A stretch of DNA of 64,000 nt from Symsagittifera roscoffensis (GCF_963678635.1 NC_087065.1:53759858-53823857); one strand, 5' to 3'. Counted from the stretch's first letter, positions 20,803 to 32,201 are shown. The notes: generated by a model not told the origin, from the letters alone. Made by a program: numbers and translations.

Positions 20803-21237
20803 TCAATTACGTTTTCCCGAAGCTTCCAGTAATGGTTCCACTTCCATCATCACTCGGTGGACCTCATCATTCTCGTCTACTGTATTGTAATCTGTGACAA
20901 TTGATCCTCTCTGTTTCTGTCTCTCAAAGTCACTGAAGTTCCCGCTCACGTATCCCATGAACTTCTTTCCTAGTATTGATTCCAACTCTTCCTTGGTTCT
21001 CTCTGGAACTGCTGAGAACATCTTACATAGCAACTCGTAAAATTTCTCGGAAATCCTCGCCAGTCTCACACACTTCGGCACTGAGAAGGCTTGATCCACG
21101 ATCGTTCTCGTACATTTTACATCCACGGCTACGAAATGTACCGGGTATCTGCTCTTGCACATTGGAGCCAATGTCGAACCCACCAAATATCGTGCTCCTG
21201 ATGGCCTACAATAAGTCTCACTGTGTCTGATGTTCAT
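20803..21237 (-). pseudogene. ORF2 of element C, segment with YLVGSTLAPMC block
   Basis: About 145 codons are homologous to element B from 17390 to 17775. Conserved features are DQAFSVPKCVRLARIS and EPLLEASGKRN. It is separated from the preceding 602-codon frame by a short interruption around 21240-21252. Confidence 0.65.
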
Positions 21238-21252
21238 TTCCGTCTCGATCGC

Positions 21253-23061
21253 CTACCTCCATTTTCCTATGTATTTCTGCTCAGTCTGCAGAACTCCTGG
21301 GAATACTTCTACACTGATGGCTGTGACCATCTCATGTTTCTGTTCTAGATTCAATAGTGACTCTAGAGAACCAAACATGCTGTAGAATCCTAGTGCAGTT
21401 TCTGTTCTTGCTTTCATCACTACGTTTCCAAACAATACCGTCAATTGCTTGTGTTGTTTCTCTAGGGTCTTCACACAGTCCAGACCTCCACAAACGTGAC
21501 CTTCCAGTCCACAGACTTCCGCCAGACAGCTACCAGGTTTGACCCAGTCTTCTGGTCCCCAGCCAGGCAACTCCACTTTATCTTCTCCGTTGCTCCTAGA
21601 GGCCGTTATCATCACATATATGATGTTAAGGTCACGCAGGTTACAGTCTGCATTCAATTCCCTCTGCACGTCTTGTGTCGACCGTAATATCGAGTCAGCG
21701 TTGGGACTAGGACACCATGATGGCCTCATCAATTCCCACACTGCCGTCAAGCTCGTTCTTAGTAATTCATCTGAGAATCCCAACCCAAACTCCACTCTTT
21801 TGTCGGATTTTGGTTCGGAAGGTGCTGTCACCTCTTCTTCCAAGACCAGTCCCAATTTGGCCTGTGGATTGTTAACGCTCTTAATCATTACAATTCTGGA
21901 CGTCCAGAATCTTAGTAAAACCGCCTGCTCGTAATCGAAGAAGCAATCGCGTATGTCTTCACTCAGGAAAGGGTTGTACGCTATCCCTATGATTCCGGAT
22001 ACGTAGCTATACGATTTCTTCTTGATCGGTCCACAGTATTCACTGGACTTCGGCAGTGCCCCCATAGATTCTTTAGTGAGTCTCAGCTCCTTGTTTGAAA
22101 ATCTCCTGATTTCATCTATCTTTCTCATGGGCTCTAATTCCTCGGGTTCTTTCATGTTCACCCTCATCGGTTTGCTTTGCTGCATATCCAGCAGTGCTAG
22201 CAAGAGTAAGGCTTTCGCTCGCTCATCGCCTTCCCTCAGCATCATAACACAAGTGTTCAATGCAGGTACTGAAATCTGCTCTATCATGAATCGAATGAAA
22301 CAGAGAGCGTCTCTCCGTTTCGCACACGCTACTGCTGCTCCCTCTTGGACTATCAGATCCCTCAGGCTCGTCATAAGGGAAACCTTCTCTTCTTTTGACC
22401 TCTTCCTTTCTTCTGAATCATACTCTTCGCGAGTTAGTCCCATCATGCACCAGTTAAACCTCAGTTGTAACTCTGTTCTTACGTAAGGTACTGCCATGAG
22501 AGCGTGTATTTTTGGCGTAGTCCTAATCTCTTCTTCGAAGTAACTTAATACCACTGCTTTCCATGGAAGGCTCACCAACTGCTCCATCGTTTCTGCCTGT
22601 ATCTCAGACGACGCTAAAGTCCCGTACGCCTTCTGCTTGAGGGTGGTGCCTTGCAACATTGTCTCTAGATAACCTTCCATGGCACCTTTGTCTTCCAGAG
22701 CCATCACGTACCCTCTAGCCGAGTTTCGGTATTCCAACATTTCCATGTATGCACCTTCAGGTTCATCTATCGACACAGCCTCCGATACTGTCAGTCGGTT
22801 GTATTCTACTGGTACTAGTTGTCCTGCGATATTTCCCTTTCCGTGCTTCATGGGAGATGGCTTAAAGTCTTTCATTGTGCTCTCCCCACATTGGCTGAGT
22901 AACTCCATTTCTAAGGTTGCTCCAGTCAGAGTGCGGTCACTCCTTTTGGATTTATAACCTGTTGACTTTATTCCCGCCATGAGAATGGGTGGCACCATCG
23001 CTACATCACTTAACATTTTATCTGTGCCAGGCAATTGATAATCACCTTGTCCCAAATCCAT
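21253..23061 (-). pseudogene. ORF2 of element C, large unrecognised C-terminal region
   Basis: An uninterrupted 602-codon frame (first Met at 23061) aligns with element B from about 15500 to 17350. Conserved stretches include VSGIIGIAYNPF, AVWELMRPSWCPSP and a Cys-rich patch (SCLAEVCG...HVCGG). It is mostly helical, with no signal peptide or clear membrane span. I do not recognise the family. That such a long frame survives here, while B is broken at several points, suggests different decay histories. Confidence 0.7.
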
Positions 23062-23266
23062 GACCTCCTCGACTCGTTTCCTTTTCGCTTTTCGAGTTAA
23101 CAGCTTTCACCGATATCTCCGAATCCACTTTCGTTTTTCCTACTCTCCTCGGTATCACTCTGCTGCCCAACTTCATTTTCATCGCATTGATTTTATCAAT
23201 CACCAATTTTGATCGCATCGTCCCTCTCCTGGTTCTTGACGGATACACCATCTCTCCTTTATCGTC

Positions 23267-23518
23267 CTACAGTGTCATCTTGATGGGAGAATTCGCCTCA
23301 CTTTCATCAGTGGCCGAGTCGATCAACAACTCACTCAGTCTCCCTTCACACTCATCAAGCTTGTCAAGGATTTCCCTCATCAAGGGTTGGTTGAGACCCG
23401 TTTTCAGAATAAACTGGGTCCCATAGCTCTGAACCACTGTCCAGACTTCTTCCATGAACGCCACTCTGTCCAATTTGCATCCCGTCCTACTCTCGTGGTC
23501 TCGATGATGTACTTCTCA
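23267..23518 (-). pseudogene. ORF2 of element C, conserved helix after in-frame TGA
   Basis: FMEEVWTVVQSYGTQFILKT matches the element B segment at about 15110. It is in frame with the preceding 633-codon stretch; only a single TGA at 23516-23518 separates them. A frameshift near 23270-23100 joins it to the 602-codon frame, and a basic stretch lies in between (23042-23251). Confidence 0.6.
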
Positions 23519-25417
23519 TTCTTCTTCGGGCAGCGTTCCCAAGAAAGGTACTCTGGCTGAGGCCTCTACTCTTCTTCTTCTAGGTGATTCCATAAGGATT
23601 CTTTGTTCGTTATTTCTTGAATTGCCAGGAGAGCTGCTCTCCGGCAAATTCCTTTTCATTTCCATGAAGGCTGACGGAGGCTCCAGTGTCGAGATGCCTT
23701 CATCCGCTGGCTCAGTCGTCTCCAACGTATCTGCGTTGTTCTCAAGATCACTGAAGATATTGAAATCCAGGCTGGATGCTCCTCCTGTCGATGCCCTGTC
23801 GTCTTCCCCACCAGCTTGAATTGCATCTTGTTGCAAGGGTTCTTCGGTCTGACGGCTTCCTCCCTGTCCGTCATCTCCTTCTGTCATATCCTTCTTTGAG
23901 CTCGAGGGTCCTTGCTTATCATTGTCGGTTCCTTCCGGAAACTTCGGTATTATCAATATACCGGCCGATCTATCTTCCTCTTCTCCATGGACCACTTTGA
24001 TTTCCTCGCAGCCGAAGGGTGCTAGGAAGGTTCTCCCCTGCAGTGTTCCTCCCACTTTCAACTCCGGTTTCACACTAGTCAGGATCAAGGAGGCTTCAGG
24101 CAGTTCGGTCCTGCCTCTCATCTTCATCGGAGCTAAGCCTAATCCCGTCCATTCTTCGTCAAATCCTCCAGGCTTGGGAGTCGCGGCGTTACTTATTCGC
24201 CTTCTCGTCGCTTGATCTGTATATGCAAATCGTGTGTATTGTAACACTGCGGCATTTCTCCCTACAAAGTATGGATCCATCGTTCCATCGAAATTCCCTA
24301 CTCTCCTTTCATTGGCTTTGAATGCTCCCAATCTAGGAGTCTGCACCACGGAGACTGCTCCGAGCAACATCCTTCTTATCAGAGGGAATTCAGGGATTGC
24401 CTCCGGCAGCTTCTCGTAATCACCCCAGTCCTTCGTCTCTTCTCTCACTTTATGATATGCTGCAGTGAGACGAGGCACTCTGGTTATTTCACCATTCGTT
24501 TTATCATAGGGTCTCAGATTCCAAAGCTTCGGAAACACTTCGATGTGTCCTCTTTCTACTTCTCCCATGCGATCACGGAAGTGATCGTCAAAATTGATGA
24601 CTGTCATCTCTGGCTCCGATATTTTCGTAAATAACAGATCCTCACTCATGAGCTCCCGCAATGTGTGCTGTTCACACCAGTTCAGTGTACTACCGTCCAC
24701 TGCTGGTATGAGGTTCAGGTGCAGCACCGACCTCCTATATGCCTCCATCTTAACGTCAGGGAACGCAAACGTGACTGCTGGTCCATAGATCACTGTCACA
24801 AACTCCGTGACTCCTCTGATCAGCGCTAAGGGATCGGTTCTCATAGCCAAGCTCAGATCAGTTAACAGGGGCATGCCTCCAACATGTCGCCTAACATCTT
24901 CCTCTCTTTCAATAGTCTCGTCTTCTCCCGTTCCAAAGCGATTTTGTTGTAAGAGATATCGGATAAGAGTGTGTCTCAGGTCTCCTATCTTATTCCACGA
25001 GTCCGTGGACTTCTTCATATCTAAGTTGCTCACTCTCTCTCTCATCTGCTCTGGAAAACGTGTCAGTTTCATCAGTCCTCCCAAGTTTCCGTGGGTAATC
25101 GCAATCAATGTCAGAAGTCCATCTAACCGCAGGTTCTGAATTCCTTCGGTGCACAGCATCGCCGGTCCTTTCACGAAACTCTCTGCTCCAAATGTCACGA
25201 ACAAGGCTATTAGTTCCACTATTGACACTTCCACTACTGCTTGGAGGAATTCTTTTATCAAGTAATGCGAGACTTTCGGGTAGACTTTTGCCAAGAAGGA
25301 CGCGGTCCATCCGGCTCCCAACCCTTCCAACATGCTGTCTGTCCGTTCAAAGCCCTCCTGTTCCTTCACTTCCTGGGTCCAGAAGGTTTCCAGATTAATC
25401 TGACACATGCTGTTCAC
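23516..25417 (-). pseudogene. ORF2 of element C, middle domain and acidic linker
   Basis: A 633-codon open stretch. The first 450 codons align with element B from 13200 to 14700, including GIQNLRLDGLLTLIAITHG, LLTDLSLAMRTDPLALIRG, AIPEFPLIRRMLLG and DPYFVGRNAAVL. The last 180 codons are acidic, Gln/Ser/Gly-rich and low complexity, ending in ARVPFLGTLPEEE. In-frame TGA codons bound it on both sides (25436-25438 and 23516-23518), so it is a piece of a longer polyprotein, not a separate gene. Confidence 0.7.
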
Positions 25418-25435
25418 AAATTCAGCAGTCTTTTC

Positions 25436-25680
25436 TCAGGCATTTTCCGCCAGGTTCACCTCCTTCAACAAGTAGGCATGTATCTTTGTGATCATCACGG
25501 GGCCTTGCTCAAAAGCATCTGCACCCAATGCCGCTACTCTAGGATTCAGGTGTAGCCACTGGTTGGCTTCCGGCTTGGTTCTCAAAACCATCGCCTCCAA
25601 ATGAGCTCTCGTCTCTAGTAAATTTTTCCTTCTCGTGTTTTCACCTGTCACTTCCATTGCTCGGAACCATAAGTCGTTGG
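25436..25680 (-). pseudogene. ORF2 of element C, short segment between frameshift and TGA
   Basis: The NDLWFRAME block aligns with TASLWFRGMD of element B (about 12905), so a frameshift near 25680 separates it from the segment to its right. A TGA at 25436-25438 is followed in frame by the 633-codon stretch. Confidence 0.6.
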
Positions 25681-26439
25681 AATCGCCGCGATCACCCGAT
25701 GGTCGTCGTCTATTCCCGGTTTCAGGTTGAGCTGTCGACTGAAATTGGACAGTTCCAACCCCAGCACCTCGTCCAACACTAACATGTGTAGCGCATGGCC
25801 CTTGAATCCTCTCATCGCGTTTGAGATATCTGACCACACTGCAAGTAGTTCAGCCTTGAGTGGCCTCAGGTTCTCCATCTCTATCATGCAATTCGGGGCT
25901 GATATGATCACGTCATATTTTCTTTCCGAAAGCAAGGTCACAATCGCATACACGAATTTTAGTCCATCCGGGAGATGTGCATACCCCGGAGACAACGCGA
26001 ACGACCCCTCCTTCGTCGCCTCCACCACTTCACCCATCGACTCAAGGATATCTTTTATCGCTGGCCACACAGCGTTCTCTGCCTTTGTAGGATCTCTGAG
26101 TCTGCTCAGAAAACCTCTACTGTGTAGATGGTCATTGATGCCAGCAAACACGATCGTAATTGGGTTCATGTCCGTCTGCCTTTGTATCCCTATAGCCAGA
26201 GATATCGATTGCAGTAGGTCCAGGTCGACCGCTGCCAACATTATGACGTCCGGCCAAAACAGAGACTTGGAGGTGTACACGAACTCTGAATTCGCTACTA
26301 TCATAATCTTGGCCTTCCTCATTTCTGCTTTGTCATAGGCGGCGAAGATGGTCTCATCTTTCTTTACCGTTTTCAATCCGCCGTATCTTTGGGCATCACC
26401 ATCTTGATTCACTAGTTTTGGGTATATTCTCTCCTTCAC
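25648..26439 (-). pseudogene. ORF2 of element C, second SGNH-like domain
   Basis: Block-like motifs appear in SGNH order: KIMIVANSEFV (block I position, Ser kept, Asp replaced), ITIVFAGINDHLH (block III Gly-x-Asn-Asp) and GIDDDHRVIA (a possible block V Asp-x-His). The same three blocks occur in A and B. The frame is continuous with the SGNH segment to its right except for one TAA at 26452-26454. The first codon shown here is GTG, so this is not an independent start. Confidence 0.6.
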
Positions 26440-26451
26440 ATGACCAGGAGG

Positions 26452-27831
26452 TTAGCTTACTTGCCTGAACATCTTAACATGTTGTCCGATCGGCGCCCAT
26501 GTCACTAGAAATCTTCCAGGTCTCTCTTCTCGATTCCCTTTGTCATGATTCAACCTCACGTCTTGCAATGGTCTCGCGTTCACTGGTCCCATTGTGTTGT
26601 TAGAGGGCAGTCCCTCTAGGTCAGCAAATCTCAAGGCCGTCGTGGAGCTGAAATTTATGCTAGCGGCTATCAACCAGTCTACGCCGGTTATCGAGTACAA
26701 TCTGCTGACGGACAGCGTCGCTCCATTCAGCATCCTCCTTGCATCTTCGATGAAGCTTACCCTCTGGAGATCCAGCTTCATTAGCTCGTCTTTGTATACA
26801 TGCCAGGGACACGGTATGGGTCTTGACCACATCAACGAGCCTCTGCCCGGGCGTCTCTCCTCTCGACTGGTACTTGTCGTCTCCGATCTAGTGTCCGATC
26901 TAGACGTGCCGGCTGTCTCTTCGATTGGGTTGACAGGTCCTATTCTTCTCCTAGGATGGATGGTCCTCCTCATCGGCGCTTCTCCCAATCGATCCTGTAC
27001 GTCTGTCCTTTGACCTGGTTCGCTGGAGCTCTGTTGCCTGTAGTTCGTGACGGCCGTGACCGTACCCAAGCGTGTTTCCAGGCTAGGAGGCACAAAGGTG
27101 GTAATCACCGCGTCACTCGCTGTATCTTCTTCCTTCAGCACTCCTGTGTCAAAGAGTTCCGCCTCTAGTTCGTCCAACCGCTCTTGGAAGACTCGATTCA
27201 ACCAAGCTTGTCCTTCGATACTGTCGAAGTGGATGCCGTCCGTGGTCAGTCTGGCCTGATCCATAGCTCTCAACTCATGTTCGATGTCCATGAGGATCAT
27301 TCTTCCGGCGTTCCGACTTGCGAGGTTCCTCAAGATGTTATTCCACCTGACGACTCCCTCGTTGTGCCTTCTTCCTGCTGCGGTCAAGCTTCTCGTGTTC
27401 ATGGGCACAGTGCAAACGGTCAGTACTGCGCAATTGAATTTCTGCCAGAGGGTAGTAACCAAACACACCATCATTGATTCCCATAGTGCTTCCTGCTCAT
27501 CTGAACCTCTGGAGATGTCATTCGTCCCAACCAGGATCTTCACATTGGGGATCCTCCCTGGATTCATCAGTTCCACCATTCGATATAACTGGGCTATCGT
27601 CGCGCCTCCAAAGGCCATCACCGTGGTGACCCACGAGGTCCTCGAATTCGATAGTACTCTGACCAAGCTGTCTCCCAGTATCAGATGAGATGTCCCCAGT
27701 GGTGGTTGCTGCAGGTTTACTGCCGGGCTCCAAGTCGCTCGATTGAAGCAAGCTCTCGGATCTGTCTCCGGAACTCCCGTGAAATTATATTTCAATTGAT
27801 TGTTCTTTTGTACGTCTATGATGCGAGACAC
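26452..27831 (-). pseudogene. ORF2 of element C, SGNH hydrolase domain
   Basis: About 460 codons carry SHLILGDSLVRVL (GDS at 27675-27667), FGGATIAQL (block II Gly), ILVGTNDISRG (GTND at 27528-27517) and DGIHFDS (27240-27223). All catalytic positions of an SGNH esterase/lipase are present, with normal spacing over about 200 residues. An Arg/Ser/Thr-rich linker and a helical segment ending PSNNTMGPVNARPL follow, as in A and B. Substrate and cellular site are unknown; no signal peptide is visible at the N-terminus of ORF2. Confidence 0.85.
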
Positions 27832-28228
27832 TTCTCGCTGGCATCTTCTGTATTCTTCTCTCTGGGGCCTTCGAGCTCCCCATGAGTGGCGTCACGTCCC
27901 TTATCCCCTGTCTGATCACGGTCTGGGAGAGTCGTACTCTGCCCGTTTCGTCGATCGTTCCATAGGGTGCGGTCATCCCGGAACCTGGCGCATTCTTGTT
28001 GGCGACCAGTCGTCCAGCTGTCTCTATCAGCTTCCTCACCGTTTGTTCCACGACGGGGTCACCCAAGGTGTCACTAGGGTCCGGGATCGTTACTCGATTT
28101 GTCTCTGTCGGTAGCCGTGTCTCCGTTGTTTGACTCATTTCTCGAGGCGTCAAGAGCTCCATCGGGGACTGCCCACGAGGAATATTCCTTGCAGGTATCA
28201 CTTTCTCCACGGCCGTTGTCAACGCCAT
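27785..28228 (-). pseudogene. ORF2 of element C, linker between coiled coil and SGNH domain
   Basis: A Thr/Pro/Arg-rich linker of about 147 codons overlaps the start of the SGNH stretch in another frame, so a frameshift lies near 27800-27830. It contains VIPARNIPRGQSPMELL and no recognisable domain. Confidence 0.5.
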
Positions 28229-28252
28229 CTGTTCCGATCGCTCTTTGTAGTC

Positions 28253-28897
28253 CTACCTCAAGCGCTCAATTTCTTGACCCTGCTTTTTGTTGCAGTCTTC
28301 GAACAATCTTCTCCACATGTCCCGATCGTCCTCCATCTTGAGCATGCTTTTGGTCATCTCGTCCAGCTCCTTCTTCGTACTTTCCAGTTCATCCTTCATC
28401 TCATCCAGATCTCGCATGGTTTGGTTCGTTCGAACCTTCTGTCCTACTTTCGTCCTTTTTGGTGGCACAGCTGCTCTCAGTGGTGAATCAGACGAGGCAG
28501 CCTCGCTGTTCATCTCCTGATGCATTCTCGTCAGCCCAGGTTTGGGCTTGGAGGGCATAGGCATCTCACCTGGTTGGTAAGTCCTAGAACTTCCCAATCC
28601 AGGCTCGTTCGCCAAGTCACTCCCTGAGAGAGCCCCGTTTCTCCACCTCATCACTCTCATGTTCGGGCGGTCTAGTACTCCCCTCTCTCCATATGCTGCC
28701 ATCAACAAGACTTCCGTGGGGCGGTCCCCACGGTTGTCATGCCCCAAGATGTTGATCAGGGCGGTCAGCAACATGACTACTTCTGGGTCCTCCAGAGCGA
28801 AGTCTCGATCGATCAGCCGACGATAGATCGCATCCACCATCGGTCCCACATATGCCTCTGCCAGGTCCATCAATTCATCCACGTTGAAGTTATCCAT
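28253..28897 (-). pseudogene. ORF2 of element C, N-terminal helical domain and coiled coil
   Basis: It starts at a genuine ATG (28897, MDNFNVDELMDLAEAYV). Residues 1-100 align with the N-terminal domain of A and B (for example EVLLMAAYGERGV with TVLMVGYTTEGI), and MRWRNGALSGSDLANEPGL aligns with LSWNVDGGVRGFDLARNPGL. Residues 140-214 form a strong coiled coil (MRDLDEMKDELESTKKELDEM). A helical N-terminus followed by a coiled coil suggests self-assembly. The frame ends at 28253; a small shift joins it to the linker. Confidence 0.75.
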
Positions 28898-29326
28898 TCT
28901 ATTCTTTCAAGTTCGATTCGGTTTTGATTCAAAGATTTGACTCAAGTGAGTAATTAAAGGATCAATCAGGATCTAGAAAAGAGGTCACGAATATCACACT
29001 TGTCAGTTTCATCTTAACATATATCGCTAAAAATGCTAAAATTTGCTTAAAAACAGTTCAGATAAAAAGATATCTTATCCTAAAATTAATTAAAATCAAT
29101 CGGTCTCTAAAATTTTGGAATTCGACCTAAGATTGGACAGTCCAAACTTTGGATCTATTCCTAAGATCGTCATTCAGTTGTTCATGGTCACTAACCCCTT
29201 CTTACCCAGGATCTTAATAACATAACACATAACATAACACAACACACATCTCACATATATCACACATTACATACAACTTAGTCGTTAGCCTAGCACCCTC
29301 TCGCACGTCACTCAGCCTATACTTAA
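28898..29326 (-). other. Spacer between pol and ORF2 of element C
   Basis: No coding sequence. It contains a low-complexity (AACACAT)-type stretch at 29217-29275. The position matches the intron-like spacer of element A, but no TTTTCAG acceptor is seen here on the minus strand. Confidence 0.55.
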
Positions 29327-29635
29327 TTAATATTTCTTATGTAAATATACTTGTATATTAGTATCAGAGAATATCACGTGTACAAGCGTGTACAATTCCC
29401 AAGGATGCAGTCGTCCTCTGTTTGGATCGTACACTGGAAGCGAGAGCTCCTTCACGTCCATTTCCACGAGGAAGTCCCTCAGCCTCGCCAAGGACAAGAC
29501 TAGGTTCTCTGGGTCCACGTGCTGCTTCTCCGTCGCCCTCGTCACCAAGAAGCATAGGTATTTTCCCGGTGACGCCGGAGGTAAGGCTGCTACGCCCCCT
29601 GCTCCTGGTCGTTGCTTCCACAGGAACTCTATGTT
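29327..29635 (-). pseudogene. Pol C-terminal domain of element C
   Basis: YLCFLVTRATEKQHVDPENL, LSLARLRDFLVEMD, PVYDPNRGRLHPWELY and a final YLHKKY align with element A (347-614). It is in frame with the pol extension to its right except for one TAA at 29636-29638. Function unknown. Confidence 0.65.
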
Positions 29636-30145
29636 TTAATATTCTCTATTAAAATCTGCAACTAACGCTGTCCTAAAACTCATGTCTGCCGTGATTGCTA
29701 TCGCACATGTTCTATTTTTGAGTATGAAATCACCGTCTGTTAGTATTATGTTGCTTGAATATTCATTTGGTAAATTAAAGTATGACTCAACTACCCTTCC
29801 TATGTCAGGTTTCTTAGGTTCTTTGCCTGTTTCTGCTTCTAAGTCTCCTGTTTCTCTTGCAACTCTTAATTTTTTTATTATCAAGTTTTCAGTGTGGGTA
29901 AGTCCTACCCCCACTCCCCGGACAAAAATATCCATCGACGTCCCCGTCGATCGCATACCAGGCATCAAGTCGAGATTAGAAGCTGGAATGAGTAGTCGTC
30001 CTTCCTGGGCAGCCCAGGAAGGATCATCTCGTTCGGTCTTGATGTATTTCATGCTTTCACGATCTACGTCTTGAATCGTGACGCTGGTCTCCTCAGGATC
30101 CAATGTCGTTTCATTCAGCCACTCTAAGACACGCAGGTTCGTCAA
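29636..30145 (-). pseudogene. Pol C-terminal extension of element C
   Basis: About 170 codons are in frame with the integrase tail apart from a TAA at 30167-30169. The sequence includes PASNLDLMPGMRSTGTS and RVVESYFNLPNEYSSNIILT. It is not recognised. Gypsy Pol proteins usually stop soon after the integrase, so this adds to the unusual length of the element. Confidence 0.55.
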
Positions 30146-30166
30146 GTCTTGTTCATATGACTGCTG

Positions 30167-30960
30167 TTACTCGTCGTCGAATTCTACCTCGGGTTTCGAC
30201 CAATCGTCAACCCACTGATCGTCGTGATCATCGACTATGTCAATGTCTTGTGACACAGTTATTTCCTCTAGACCCACTACTTCCTCCACTATCTTCCTCA
30301 GATCTATCCTATCCACTACAAAGTCGTCACCGTAAGGATTGTACTTTCTTCTTGGTCTTGTCCCGTCCTTCTGACGAGTCTGTATCGTGAACGGAAGATC
30401 CGGTTCCAAATTCTTGGGAACCTCCATCTGTTCGGGATCCTGCCAATCTTCCTCTGCGTAGGGTAAGGTTTCATCTTCCGCTTCGATCTCCTCGTTTGGA
30501 CCCAGGTCCAGCGGTGTGTCCGCTCCTTCCTCCACGACCTCGTTTCCATCGTTCTTCTCCCTGGTGCCCTTCTCGTTGACCTCACAAGCAGGATCCATCA
30601 TTAGATAATCCCCTTCTTCCATGTCCGCAGGTATACACCAGTCTTCTGTCGATAGATTGTGTGGCTTGATGTTCTCGTAGTGGGCTGCTCGGCCAGTACT
30701 CAGTCTATAAAAGCGTCCCTCCTGGTGCACCTCTGTAATCATGAAGGGTCCCCTCCATTTTTTTAGGAGCTTTTACGGTGGTATAACATTCTGAAATACC
30801 AATACGTAGTCCCCCACCGAGTAAGCCTTTGCACCAGCTGTTTTCTTGTCGAATCTTTTCCTTTGCCTTGCCTGTGCTTGCTGAGTATTTCGTCTACACA
30901 AATCGTTCAACTCCTGTTGGCGTCTGATCACATCCCTCACGTAGACCTGTTTGTGCTGGA
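30167..30960 (-). pseudogene. Integrase C-terminal domain and acidic tail (element C)
   Basis: The right part reads QQELNDLCRRNTQQAQARQR, RFDKKTAGAKAYSVGDYVLV, a TAA, then LKKWRGPFMITEVHQEGRFY and AHYENIKPH. This is the typical end of a gypsy integrase (the 'VGD.V.....KW.GP..I' module). A long acidic tail follows (DLGPNEEIEAEDETLP...DDHDDQWVDDW). The HHCC zinc region and the D,D35E catalytic core that should precede it are absent. Confidence 0.7.
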
Positions 30961-31149
30961 GACTGCACGCTCCTCCAGATCATGTCTGTGCTTTCTTCGC
31001 ATCCATCTGAACTCCCCGGACAAAACCTTGTTCTCTAGGTCCTGTTTCTCATCAGGAATTTTTCCGTCTATTTCAGACTCCCCGGACAAGTTTTCTTGTT
31101 CCGGGAGTTGATCTTGTGCTCGCTGGTTCTTCTCATCATTCGTCTCCCC
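30961..31149 (-). other. Integrase deletion scar (element C)
   Basis: Here the RNase H-integrase linker meets the integrase C-terminus with no catalytic core between. Two copies of the 12-mer TGTCCGGGGAGT (minus strand; plus 31010 and 31077) lie in this 190-bp stretch, each encoding Leu-Ser-Gly-Glu. Confidence 0.55.
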
Positions 31150-31545
31150 CTACAAATAGTCTTGCAGCGGATTTTGTTCTAACTTTTCACCTTCCTTATC
31201 CTGGTCCACAAAGGTGACGGTTTTCTTTCGCTTGCTGCTCCCCTGTTCTTTCTGTCCGTAAGAAGTACTGGTTAAAATCTCGTGGGGTATTGAGGATACT
31301 AGTTGCTGAACTATTGTCCTACAATCCCTCTCGTTCTCTGCGTGCTGTCGTCTAGACGGCATGATCTTCACCTTCTCCCTGACTGTTAGCGATGCCACTG
31401 CTGCCGTCCAATCGGGGTCATCTCTGGTCAGTTCTCTTTCTAACAATCTACCCTGCATCCGCATCACTTGCGGTGTGACCTGCACCGTTTTATCCAATAA
31501 TGAGAGACTGTTTATGTTCATGCGAGAGAGTTCTTGCTGGACCAT
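31150..31545 (-). pseudogene. RNase H-integrase linker (element C)
   Basis: About 131 codons are in frame with RNase H apart from a TAG at 31549-31551. It is helical and charged, with a basic RKKTVTF patch near its end. No known domain. Confidence 0.55.
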
Positions 31546-31548
31546 TTT

Positions 31549-32178
31549 CTAGCGCAGCAACAGATCCAAGGGGACCGGACCCTCCTTGGATAGGATCTTT
31601 ATCTCGGCTGCTTTCTCCACCGGTAACTCAGGATGCCCTGGAATTGGATGTCCAGACTTATCCAACCATCTAGTTAAGGGAAGCGCTTCATATGTTTCTT
31701 TGTCCAGAAACGAGAATCCCTCCTTTATTTCCGACTGATTGGCCTGCTTCTGCTCCAATCTTTCATAGAACTCAGTTTTCTTGCTGAGGCTGTCAGCATT
31801 CTGGTGTTTATCACGCATCCTATGTTCGATTATCATATGGTAGCCATCCAATCTTACTATCCATCTACCAATATAACTCTGATCCATCGAGTATGTTTTC
31901 AACCAGGATAACGCTCTGTTGTCCACGCGTAACTTAAAGGGAGCGCTCCCCAAGTATGCACGGTACTTTTCCACGAAAGTAACTACTGCAAACATTTCTG
32001 CTTTTGGTGCGCCATACTTCATCTCCGTGTCACTCAAGACCTTGCTGCCGTATGCAATGGGACGGAGAACCGTTCTTCCGTTCCACTCTTGCTCTTGATG
32101 CAATATTCCTGAGATGGCTACTACCGATGCGTCTGTGTCAAGAACATACATGCCCTTTTCTGTAGGCATGCCTAGCAC
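31549..32178 (-). pseudogene. RNase H domain of gypsy-class Pol (element C)
   Basis: YVLDTDASVVAISGIL holds the first catalytic Asp, then GAPKAEMFAVV (catalytic Glu), RVDNRALSWL (Asp) and HQNADSLSK, the standard Ty3/gypsy RNase H order. It degrades the RNA strand of the cDNA hybrid during reverse transcription. The domain is intact for about 120 residues; a helical tail continues to the TAG. Confidence 0.85.
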
Positions 32179-32201
32179 TGGCGCTTCGCACAGTTCCCGC
32201 T

